Below are positions 1 to 5,584 of a stretch of 30,889 nt of DNA, in pieces. The DNA is taken from contig JAHFCV010000005.1 in assembly GCA_023249275.1 (NCBI GenBank), forward strand, positions 1 to 30,889, written 5' to 3'. Made by a program: the position numbers and the translations under genes. Under the pieces are notes generated by a model that ran no database searches, was not told the DNA's origin, and saw nothing but the letters and a program-made list of their open reading frames with translations. The stretch's first letter is position 1. Each line of letters opens with the position of its first letter. This stretch comes from Candidatus Methanoperedens sp. Lineage in GTDB: Archaea; Halobacteriota; Methanosarcinia; Methanosarcinales; Methanoperedenaceae.

Positions 1-1113
1 ATTATCTTTCTCATATACGCTGGAATAAAAAAGAAGCGCATCTTTTATCTCAGCGACTTCCACAACCGAATCCCGCGCGGGATTGTCGGGATATCCGGCA
101 GGGACGGCATACTTGCATACAGTCGCATGCTTTTTAAACGAAACATTGATTTTATCCAGTGTTCCGTTTACAACGCCCAGACACACATCAATAAAATCAT
201 TTTCAAGAAGGGGGAGAACATTCATCGCCTCAGGGTCGCCGAAACGCGCATTGAATTCTATGACTGAGATGCCTTTTGCTGTTGCCATGAACTGCCCGTA
301 AAGTATACCCTGGTAAGGCACGCCTGTTTCTTCCTTAATGCCAAGAACAGTGTCTCTCATTATCTTTTTCGCGTCACTGTAATCGGATTCCTTCATGAAC
401 GGCAGTATGTCCTTGGAATCATTGTATGAGCCCATTCCACCCGTGTTTGGTCCTTTGTCCCCGTCATACGCCCTTTTATGATCCTGGACAGAAGGCGCAA
501 ACGCAAGAATATTACCGTCCACGAATGCCTGGACTGTGAACTCCTCGCCGATTAACCGCTCCTCAATGACAAGGTCATCGTTTTTCAGGACTTCCCTTGC
601 ATAAGCTTTGGCGCCGTTTATGTCGAAATGGTCTCCCTGGACGCGTACGCCCTTGCCGCCGGTCAGACCTGCTGGTTTTATCACAACATCCCCAAGCTCA
701 TCGATATATTCATCGGTACCGCTTTCTCCCCTCCTGAATACTTTGAATCCGGGTAAGCCTGAAATCCCGTGTTTTTTCATGAAATTGCGCGTCCATGCTT
801 TATCGAATTCTATCTGCGCAGCAAGCTTTCGCGGCCCGACGACAGGGATACCCGCAGTCCATAGAAGGTCGGGAATGCCGGCAGCAAGCGGGGCTTCCGG
901 ACCTATGACTGCAAGTTCGATTCCATTTTGCAGCGCATAATCCACGACAGCGGGGTCTGTCTCTTTTATGAGAATGAAATCCTTGCATAACCGCGCTATT
1001 CCAGGGTTTTTCTTGCTCATCGCTGCGAAAAGTTCAGGGGTTTTCGTGCTCCGGGCAACAGCATCTGCAATGGCATGCTCTCTGCCACCGCCACCGATTA
1101 AAAGGACTTTCAT
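1..1113 (-). CDS. purD: phosphoribosylamine-glycine ligase (PurD), 3' end outside window
   Basis: This leftward gene encodes GAR synthetase, which joins glycine to phosphoribosylamine with ATP in de novo purine synthesis in the cytoplasm. Translation of the minus strand from the ATG at 1113 begins MKVLLIGGGGREHAIADAV, the standard PurD N-terminus. It continues through AVIGPEAPLAAGIPDLL, VIKPAGLTGGKGVRV (ATP-grasp loop), GPNTGGMGSY and VIEFNARFGDPE, all in the family order. The reading frame is open for 371 codons to position 1. A usual PurD is about 430 residues, so roughly the last 60 are missing from the window. It looks like an ordinary host chromosomal gene and helps mark the host flank of the element. 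Recognition from motifs is firm. Confidence 0.96.
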   Translation of the reverse strand, partial: MKVLLIGGGGREHAIADAVARSTKTPELFAAMSKKNPGIARLCKDFILIKETDPAVVDYALQNGIELAVIGPEAPLAAGIPDLLWTAGIPVVGPRKLAAQIEFDKAWTRNFMKKHGISGLPGFKVFRRGESGTDEYIDELGDVVIKPAGLTGGKGVRVQGDHFDINGAKAYAREVLKNDDLVIEERLIGEEFTVQAFVDGNILAFAPSVQDHKRAYDGDKGPNTGGMGSYNDSKDILPFMKESDYSDAKKIMRDTVLGIKEETGVPYQGILYGQFMATAKGISVIEFNARFGDPEAMNVLPLLENDFIDVCLGVVNGTLDKINVSFKKHATVCKYAVPAGYPDNPARDSVVEVAEIKDALLFYSSVYEKDN

Positions 1114-1163
1114 ACTTTATTCCTGAATCCAGAAAAAATACTATATTCCAAAAGGGATAAAGG

Positions 1164-1739
1164 CTATAGCAGCCCTAATCCGTCAAGCTCCAATACGATT
1201 TTCTCCACAGCAGCTTCGGCATCTTCGGGTTTCTTCCCTCCGGTCACAACGAGTTTCCCGGAACCGAACAACAGCATGACCACTTTCGGATTGGATAACC
1301 TGTAAACAAGACCGGGGAACTGTTCCGGTTCATATTCTATGTTCTCAAGCCCGAGACCGATAGCAATAGCATTGAGGTTCAGCACCCTACCAAGATCCGC
1401 AGAAGCTACGATATTCTGTATCGTTATATCGGGTTTCTTTGTGATATGAACGCCCATTGCCTTTAATTTTTCAAAAACCTTGGCAAGACCGACACTTACA
1501 TCTGCAATACTTTTTGCTCCGGTGCAGACAATCTTACCGCTTCCAAAAATAAGCGCCGCAGTTTTCGGGGATGCTGTCCTGTAAACCACACCCGGAAATC
1601 TTTCCTTATTGTAATCTGCCCCGTCAAGAACGCGTATAACCTCATTAAGGTCGAGTTTTGCCCCTATCGCAGTCGATGCAACAACATTTTCTATTTTTAT
1701 AGTCTTTTTTGCTTCGGTTGAATTTACCATAATCTTCAC
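1164..1739 (-). CDS. tbp: archaeal TATA-box binding protein (TBP)
   Basis: The 191-residue product is the general transcription factor that binds the archaeal TATA box and recruits TFB and RNA polymerase. It consists of two imperfect direct repeats of about 90 residues, as in all TBPs. The first carries IENVVASTAIGAKLDLNEV and FPGVVYRTASPKTAALIFGSGKIVCTGAKS; the second carries IQNIVASADLGRVLNLNAI and FPGLVYRLSNPKVVMLLFGSGKLVVTGGKK. The length is typical for the full protein. Together with purD it is taken as host DNA, although some archaeal elements also carry TBP genes. It is divergent from the integrase, with 213 bp between the two start codons. The start at 1739 has a purine-rich GGTGA just upstream. 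Confidence 0.95.
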   Translation of the reverse strand: MKIMVNSTEAKKTIKIENVVASTAIGAKLDLNEVIRVLDGADYNKERFPGVVYRTASPKTAALIFGSGKIVCTGAKSIADVSVGLAKVFEKLKAMGVHITKKPDITIQNIVASADLGRVLNLNAIAIGLGLENIEYEPEQFPGLVYRLSNPKVVMLLFGSGKLVVTGGKKPEDAEAAVEKIVLELDGLGLL

Positions 1740-1740
1740 C

Positions 1741-1770
1741 TTTATATAGGGTATTTAAAGCTTTATATAC
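1741..1770 (-). promoter_or_regulatory. likely tbp promoter (TATA elements)
   Basis: Read on the minus strand, GTATATAAAG (1770-1761) is a good archaeal TATA box, placed about 22-31 nt upstream of the tbp ATG at 1739. A second AT-rich block, CCTATATAAA (1750-1741), lies next to the start. This layout would give a very short or absent 5' leader. The assignment rests on position and sequence only. Confidence 0.5.
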
Positions 1771-1864
1771 GTTGGGGTTAAAAATTTTATTAGCTGGCAA
1801 CGTTCGAAAATCGTAAGTTCTAAGAAATCTTTAATTACAATGACATTGTTTAAGGCTGGAAGCG

Positions 1865-1916
1865 GCGGGAGGAAATCCCGCAGGGAAACAGAACATTTTG
1901 GGGTACATCCCAAAAT
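1865..1916. repeat. two perfect inverted repeats upstream of the integrase
   Basis: Two dyads lie side by side in the tbp-integrase gap. GCGGGA (1865-1870) pairs with TCCCGC (1876-1881) around a 5-nt centre. ATTTTGGG (1895-1902) pairs with CCCAAAAT (1909-1916) around a 6-nt centre. They sit just upstream of the integrase TATA element. They could be recombinase arm sites, a regulator site or part of the attachment region. The dyads are seen directly; the role is inference. Confidence 0.5.
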
Positions 1917-1917
1917 C

Positions 1918-1945
1918 TTTATATGCTTGTAATACAATAGTAATG
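1918..1945 (+). promoter_or_regulatory. integrase promoter with degenerate dyad operator
   Basis: TTTATATG at about 1918-1926 is a TATA-like element about 27-35 nt upstream of the integrase ATG at 1953, implying a leaderless or nearly leaderless transcript. Between the two lies GTAATAC-AATA-GTAATGG (1929-1946), a degenerate copy of the dyad ATATTAC-N4-GTAATAT found elsewhere in this element, with 5 of 7 matches in each half. A protein bound here would cover the region between TATA box and start, consistent with repression of the integrase. Confidence 0.45.
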
Positions 1946-1952
1946 GTATAGT

Positions 1953-3125
1953 ATGAGCGACGATATCCATAACTTTGAACAGCGCTATTATACATGGCTG
2001 AAAAAACTTGAAAATGGGGATGTTCCAGAGAAGAGTAGGGAACTAATTAAAGATTTTATCAGATATAAGAAGAACTCAGGCAAGAAGTATTCGACACTTG
2101 CGAATACTGTGGGGATCGCAATACAGGTCGTCAGGCGAACAGGTAAGAACGTCGATGAGCTGACGGAGAGGGACCTCTTCGATCTAACTGATCATCTCGA
2201 AATGGAGCACAAGGATGATTACAATTATCGAAAGTTTATCAAATCGTTTTTCAGATGGTTTACTGATGACAATGTGCCGAGGTGGGTAAAGAATATTAAG
2301 TTAATTAAGAAAGACACCCCGGTACAGCCCAGCGATATACTGACAAGGGGTGAAATGGATAAGCTGCTTGGGGCATGCACAACCGTCATGGATAAGGCAC
2401 TACTGGCTGTGGCGCTTGACAGCGCGATGAGAATCGGGGCGATAGGCACCCTTCGTATCAAGAACGTAGAGTTTCTAAAGAGCGGGGCGCTGCTTTATGC
2501 AAGCACGACCAGCGAGAATCTAAAGACCACCGCACCGCAGCCTTTTCCAATAACATGGAGCACTGGTTATCTCGGCGCATGGATAGACCTGCACCCGGAC
2601 AAAACGAACCCAGACGCGCCTTTGTGGGCTATCACAAGGGGACCTGGTAGAGGCAAGGGTTATTCATACAAGGCACTATCTAAGCGCTTAAGAAACATCT
2701 GGATAAGGTCGGGGGTAAAGAAGCGCATTCATTTCCATCTTTTCAAGCACCAGAAGATTACGGAAATGATATTAAAGGGCTTCAGCGACAGGCAGATAAA
2801 TTATCAGGGCGGATGGGCGCCTGATAGTAAAAGGATGTTCAAGGTCTACGGAAACTTTTTTGATAAAGACATGGCCGCTTCGATATTGGGACAATATGGT
2901 CTCTCAAAAGAAGACGCCAAGCAGGTTACGCTTTCACAATGTCCGCGCTGCCACGCAATCCTTGTTCCAGAGGCGCGAATGTGCCATCAATGCGCTCTCG
3001 TGCTGGATGCAAGTCTGGATAAAGAGCGACAGGCTATTGAAGAAGATGTTGCCAAGAAAGCAATCTTAAAGATGATGGAGAACCCGGAAGTAAGGGCGAT
3101 GTTCAAGGAGATGGTGAATAAGTGA
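1953..3125 (+). CDS. tyrosine recombinase / integrase with C-terminal zinc ribbon
   Basis: The 390-residue protein is a tyrosine site-specific recombinase, presumably responsible for integration and excision of the element. Residues 1-110 form a helical core-binding region. The catalytic domain has R160 in LDSAMRIGAIGTLRIKN, the box II stretch HLFK (H262, K265), GGW (286-288) and the nucleophile Y299 in KVYGNF. A zinc ribbon follows (C330, C333, C344, C347), a common add-on in archaeal virus and plasmid integrases. The box II arginine of the usual HxxR is lysine here. The gene is uninterrupted, so it does not look like an SSV-type integrase split by integration. It lies at the junction with the host tbp gene and has a putative operator in its promoter. 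Confidence 0.9.
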   Translation: MSDDIHNFEQRYYTWLKKLENGDVPEKSRELIKDFIRYKKNSGKKYSTLANTVGIAIQVVRRTGKNVDELTERDLFDLTDHLEMEHKDDYNYRKFIKSFFRWFTDDNVPRWVKNIKLIKKDTPVQPSDILTRGEMDKLLGACTTVMDKALLAVALDSAMRIGAIGTLRIKNVEFLKSGALLYASTTSENLKTTAPQPFPITWSTGYLGAWIDLHPDKTNPDAPLWAITRGPGRGKGYSYKALSKRLRNIWIRSGVKKRIHFHLFKHQKITEMILKGFSDRQINYQGGWAPDSKRMFKVYGNFFDKDMAASILGQYGLSKEDAKQVTLSQCPRCHAILVPEARMCHQCALVLDASLDKERQAIEEDVAKKAILKMMENPEVRAMFKEMVNK

Positions 3126-3329
3126 TTAATACCTGTAATTTATCCTTGGTTTGCGCCCGATCCTGATGCGCAGCTCTTGCTCGATGAGGGTCAGTCGTTT
3201 AAGTGGCATCCCTTCTAAATCGCTTGCCTGGATTGGCTTGGCGGCAGTAAGATCGGAGTTCATCTTTAGTATCCTCTTGATGCGCGCCGCCTTGCTATTG
3301 TTCTTGCCAAAGCGGTCAATGTAGTACAT
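3126..3329 (-). CDS. small hypothetical protein (67 aa), convergent with integrase
   Basis: The product is a basic 67-residue protein beginning MYYIDRFGKNNSKAARIKRI. I do not recognise a family. The middle, DLEGMPLKRLTLIEQELRIRIGRK, is predicted helical and charged, so nucleic-acid or protein binding is possible. Its stop codon abuts the integrase stop codon, and it follows the 48-residue gene at 3335-3481 by 5 nt on the same strand, suggesting a two-gene leftward operon controlled from the dyad at 3491-3508. That tight packing is the main argument that it is real. Confidence 0.5.
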   Translation of the reverse strand: MYYIDRFGKNNSKAARIKRILKMNSDLTAAKPIQASDLEGMPLKRLTLIEQELRIRIGRKPRINYRY

Positions 3330-3334
3330 AGAAG

Positions 3335-3481
3335 TCAGTTGTTGGGGTTTTCGGCGATGAGCTTCCTTGATATCTTTACCGCCGTGCGCACAATGGGGGA
3401 CAACAGTTGAAGCATTGTGTCATCAACCATAGAGAGCGCTAAGATATCGGGGTCATTGGCAAGTTCTTGTTTTGTCATCAT
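3335..3481 (-). CDS. small hypothetical protein (48 aa) at head of leftward operon
   Basis: This short reading frame starts MMTKQELANDP and ends KISRKLIAENPNN. Two ATG codons in a row (3481 and 3478) make the exact start ambiguous. It has no recognisable domain. Support comes from context: it begins about 10 nt downstream of a near-perfect copy of the element's dyad operator (3491-3508), with a TATA-like stretch (TTAAATAAT on the minus strand, around 3515-3525) behind that, and the next gene follows within 5 nt. A small regulatory or excision-directing protein opposed to the integrase would fit, but this is inference. Confidence 0.5.
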   Translation of the reverse strand: MMTKQELANDPDILALSMVDDTMLQLLSPIVRTAVKISRKLIAENPNN

Positions 3482-3490
3482 AGTACAATT

Positions 3491-3508
3491 GTATTACTAT
3501 TGTAATAT
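3491..3508 (-). promoter_or_regulatory. dyad operator copy, promoter of leftward gene pair
   Basis: On the minus strand the site reads ATATTACAATAGTAATAC, one base from the perfect 7-4-7 dyad. It sits between a TATA-like element and the start codons at 3478/3481. A second short palindrome, TACAATTGTA (3484-3493), overlaps its edge. Confidence 0.7.
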
Positions 3509-3634
3509 GGATTATTTAAGTATTATGATTGCGATATTAAAAATGGGTTGGGTGCGATTCCACCCGCACGGATGCAGGGCTCGCAAAATATCAGAGCAAG
3601 GGCTACTGCTCCATTAGCGTAAAAATCGTATTAA

Positions 3635-3907
3635 CTATGCTTGAAAATAGCTGAGTATTGCAATTGCAGGTTCCACAAAGTCCTGAAGGAACCCTATCGC
3701 AATAACCCCGAAAAAGACATATATGCATCCCAGCAGGTCTCCTGCCGGGTTACGCCGCACCATGAACTCATGGCATGCGAGCTCGACGAAGTCGTCGCGT
3801 GATTTAAACTCCCTGGTGTCGCCTACCAGATGGTCGATTTTCTCAATAAGCTCTTCCCCTAATTCGGCTTTGATACATTTTCCTTTAGCATTTTCTTTTT
3901 CACCCAA
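3635..3907 (-). CDS. ribbon-helix-helix-like protein with a C-terminal membrane segment
   Basis: The 90-residue product has an N-terminal half that resembles a small RHH/CopG-type DNA-binding domain: KCIKAELGEELIEKIDHLV, then a helix FKSRDDFVELACHEFMVRR. Residues about 56-87 (LLGCIYVFFGVIAIGFLQDF and beyond) are hydrophobic and could span the membrane, which is unusual for an RHH protein. The stretch ending LACHEFM recurs in the protein encoded at 4262-4474, so the two are paralogues. The start codon is TTG at 3905-3907; no in-frame ATG is near, and a purine-rich AGGAGAG lies 7-8 nt upstream on the minus strand. It is divergent from the AbrB-type gene at 4036. Confidence 0.6.
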   Translation of the reverse strand: MGEKENAKGKCIKAELGEELIEKIDHLVGDTREFKSRDDFVELACHEFMVRRNPAGDLLGCIYVFFGVIAIGFLQDFVEPAIAILSYFQA

Positions 3908-4003
3908 GAAGATCTCTCCTGTCTATTCCACCGTTTTTGTGAATGAGACGTACTCAAACATCACATTGCTTATTAATCCCTTACTAAGCAGAGCGAAAGT
4001 GAT

Positions 4004-4037
4004 TTACCTTTTATGGTAATAATACCTTTTAAGGTAT
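4004..4037. promoter_or_regulatory. tandem TACC-N6-GGTA dyads at the start of the AbrB-type gene
   Basis: Two inverted repeats of the same form lie 18 bp apart: TTACC-TTTTAT-GGTAA (4004-4019) and ATACC-TTTTAA-GGTAT (4022-4037). The second overlaps the ATG at 4036. The spacing places them on nearly the same DNA face. The arrangement suggests autoregulation by the SpoVT/AbrB-type protein encoded immediately downstream. The motif differs from the ATATTAC dyad used elsewhere in the element. Confidence 0.6.
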
Positions 4038-4218
4038 GGATAACATAGGAGCTTCGGTGAATGATTTGAAGACTGCCTTTATTGGTGCCTCAAAGGTTGC
4101 AATCGGGAACAGGATAACTCTGGTTCTGGACGTGGCGAGGGAACTCGGGGTAAAGGTGGGCGATAAGGTCGTGATTGAAAAAGATGAGAGTGGAAAATTG
4201 ACTATCCGTAAAGGTTAG
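4036..4218 (+). CDS. SpoVT/AbrB-type swapped-hairpin transcription regulator
   Basis: The 60-residue product contains the pattern SKVAIGNRITLVLDVARELGVKVGDKVVIEKDESGKLTIRK, the typical AbrB/MazE-like beta-rich DNA-binding fold (basic first strand, L..D...LGVKVGD, then a closing strand). Such proteins bind DNA as dimers. The gene stands alone between a leftward RHH-like gene and another leftward one, and its start is embedded in a pair of matching dyads, so autorepression is likely. No toxin gene is adjacent, so an antitoxin role is not supported by what is seen. A leaderless start at 4036 is assumed. Confidence 0.8.
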   Translation: MDNIGASVNDLKTAFIGASKVAIGNRITLVLDVARELGVKVGDKVVIEKDESGKLTIRKG

Positions 4219-4261
4219 TTAATGGTGGGGATGTCCCCAAATACCCATTGAGCACGTTGCT

Positions 4262-4474
4262 CTATTGTTCTTCTTCTTTCGTTCTTTTCGCGCCGGTGCT
4301 CTTCCCCTCTTCGGAGAAGTACCTGATCATGAACTCGTGGCATGCCAGGCTGACGATGTCGCTCACAGATGAGAACTCCTTGCCATCGACCATTGTTTCG
4401 AGCCTGGTCTTCAGCCATGGACTCACTGTAGCGCATATGGTAGCCTTGTTGCGCGGCACTTCTTTTTTCTTCAT
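4262..4474 (-). CDS. RHH-like small regulator, paralogue of the 3635-3907 product
   Basis: The 70-residue protein reads KATICATVSPWLKTRLETMV, then SSVSDIVSLACHEFMIRYF and a charged C-terminus. The strand-helix-helix pattern and the LACHEFM helix match the protein at 3635-3907, but here the membrane segment is missing. It is divergently arranged with the RHH gene at 4619; the 144-bp gap between them holds two perfect operator dyads and one half-site (ATATTAC at 4486-4492, 12 bp from this start). Co-regulation with the 4619 gene is likely. DNA binding is inferred from the pattern, not proven. Confidence 0.6.
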   Translation of the reverse strand: MKKKEVPRNKATICATVSPWLKTRLETMVDGKEFSSVSDIVSLACHEFMIRYFSEEGKSTGAKRTKEEEQ

Positions 4475-4547
4475 GGTTTACCTGAATATTACAATATGCT
4501 TACGGCTACATAAATGTTGTGATATTATTGCAATTCATATAACTATG

Positions 4548-4565
4548 ATATTACAATAGTAATAT
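4548..4565. promoter_or_regulatory. perfect dyad operator ATATTAC-AATA-GTAATAT (upstream copy)
   Basis: This 18-bp site is a perfect 7-4-7 inverted repeat. Its right half runs into a TATA-like stretch (ATATTTATTA, about 4562-4571) that would serve the rightward RHH gene. The same operator/TATA fusion recurs upstream of priL at 24368-24390. Confidence 0.8.
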
Positions 4566-4591
4566 TTATTAGTCTAAAGAGCAATATTTGC

Positions 4592-4609
4592 ATATTACAA
4601 TGGTAATAT
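4592..4609. promoter_or_regulatory. perfect dyad operator ATATTAC-AATG-GTAATAT (start-site copy)
   Basis: This second perfect dyad lies 44 bp from the first, about where transcription from the TATA element at 4562-4571 would begin. It is followed by the ribosome binding site AGGAGA (4610-4615) and the ATG at 4619. The two sites bracket the promoter, which fits autorepression by the RHH protein. Confidence 0.8.
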
Positions 4610-4618
4610 AGGAGACAC

Positions 4619-4834
4619 ATGACAAAGAGCAAGGGTAAGAGAACCAAGCCGCCAGGCGGCAGCGTACCGACGTATATACGCTTTACAAAAGACCAACTGA
4701 AGGCGATGGACGACGCGGTCGAAAAGAGTCGCTTTCGTAACAGGAGCGAGGCAGCGCGTGCTGCCGTGACCCAGATGTTCGGCATTCCGCTGCCGGATAT
4801 GGCGCCGGGTGGAAAGCAGAAAGCTGCGGTGTAA
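4619..4834 (+). CDS. ribbon-helix-helix (CopG/MetJ-type) transcription regulator
   Basis: The 71-residue protein has a basic tail (residues 1-12) and then an RHH domain: PTYIRFTKDQLKAMDDAVEK, with RNRSEAARAAVTQMFG as second helix, the classical pattern of a beta strand inserted in the major groove and an [RN]-S-E-A helix. RHH proteins bind short inverted repeats as dimers. Its own promoter carries two perfect ATATTAC-N4-GTAATAT dyads, and the same dyad occurs at the integrase, the leftward genes, priL and after priS. It is therefore the best candidate for the element's master regulator, and it heads the replication operon (4847 to 11337). AGGAGA is a clear ribosome binding site. Confidence 0.85.
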   Translation: MTKSKGKRTKPPGGSVPTYIRFTKDQLKAMDDAVEKSRFRNRSEAARAAVTQMFGIPLPDMAPGGKQKAAV

Positions 4835-4846
4835 TCCTCGAATACT

Positions 4847-5584
4847 ATGCCAGGCGATGAGGTACAGGTTAGCGCCAGGGTCTCGCCCGCGGAGCGGGCT
4901 GCCATAAGGGCACATGGCGGACTGGTACATTTAATTCGCAAGTTCTTAGCTGGCAATGCAACCAACGAAGAAGAAAGGCTCATCGGCGGCAAAAAAGCTC
5001 TGGAGGCGCAGAAAAAAGAAATAGAGGCGCAGAGAAGGGCTCTGGAAGAACAGGCGATAAAGCTCGATATCGGGATAGTCGGGTTTACCAATCGCATCGA
5101 AGCACTGGCTTCGAAAGAGAGCAAGAAGTCTGAAGCAGGCAGCCAGAAGAAACGGGAGAAGGAACTGCGCCTGCTAAAGAAGAAGCGCGGCGCGCACAAG
5201 ATCAAATCGCCAAAGGAATGGGAAAGGGAGAATAAACTATCCTACCTGATGCAGTATGCGGCAGCAGGAAAACTGAAGCAGGCCGATGAAGAGCGCATCG
5301 TCCAGAAGATGAAGCTGAAACCCGATATGGTGACCGGATGGTTATTCAGTCCAACGCCAGAGCACATGTCGCCTGATCTCTTAGAGAAGGCCCGGTGCCA
5401 CAACTGGGGGAGCCTGCCGAATCTTCAGTCTTTGAAACAGCAGGACATGATCAAGGAACCCTTTTACGCCCTGCTAATGAAGTGGCTGAACCTTCCCACA
5501 AAGGAAGACGTGGATATGTGGATTGTAAAGGGTTTTGAAAAGGCGTCTGAGTCAAAGGGCACAGTGGATGCGGGGGATGATTAA
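4847..5584 (+). CDS. hypothetical coiled-coil protein upstream of MCM
   Basis: The 245-residue protein is not recognised. Residues 6-36 (VQVSARVSPAERAAIRAHGG and onward) could be a small RHH-like or adaptor segment. Residues about 44-130 are a long charged coiled coil rich in K, E and Q (KKEIEAQRRALEEQ). The C-terminal 110 residues are mixed helical. It begins 12 nt after the RHH gene and its end overlaps the MCM start by 8 nt, so translation is probably coupled to MCM. A replication-accessory, loader or DNA-binding role alongside MCM is a reasonable guess, as no Orc1/Cdc6 is visible in the window. Confidence 0.7.
   Translation: MPGDEVQVSARVSPAERAAIRAHGGLVHLIRKFLAGNATNEEERLIGGKKALEAQKKEIEAQRRALEEQAIKLDIGIVGFTNRIEALASKESKKSEAGSQKKREKELRLLKKKRGAHKIKSPKEWERENKLSYLMQYAAAGKLKQADEERIVQKMKLKPDMVTGWLFSPTPEHMSPDLLEKARCHNWGSLPNLQSLKQQDMIKEPFYALLMKWLNLPTKEDVDMWIVKGFEKASESKGTVDAGDD

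Noticed and set aside
1755..1970. 71-codon leftward frame in the tbp-integrase gap
   Set aside because: It covers the promoters and inverted repeats and overlaps the integrase start; translation shows no domain.
3546..3580. T-arm-like hairpin (GGGTG...CACCC with GTGCG...CGCAC), possible tRNA fragment or attachment core
   Set aside because: Loop length and sequence do not match a tRNA T-arm, no other tRNA arms surround it, and no second copy was found elsewhere in the window.
4543..5205. 220-codon leftward open frame
   Set aside because: It lies over the RHH and coiled-coil genes and both operator dyads; its translation has low complexity (Ser/Phe/Leu-rich) typical of an antisense shadow.
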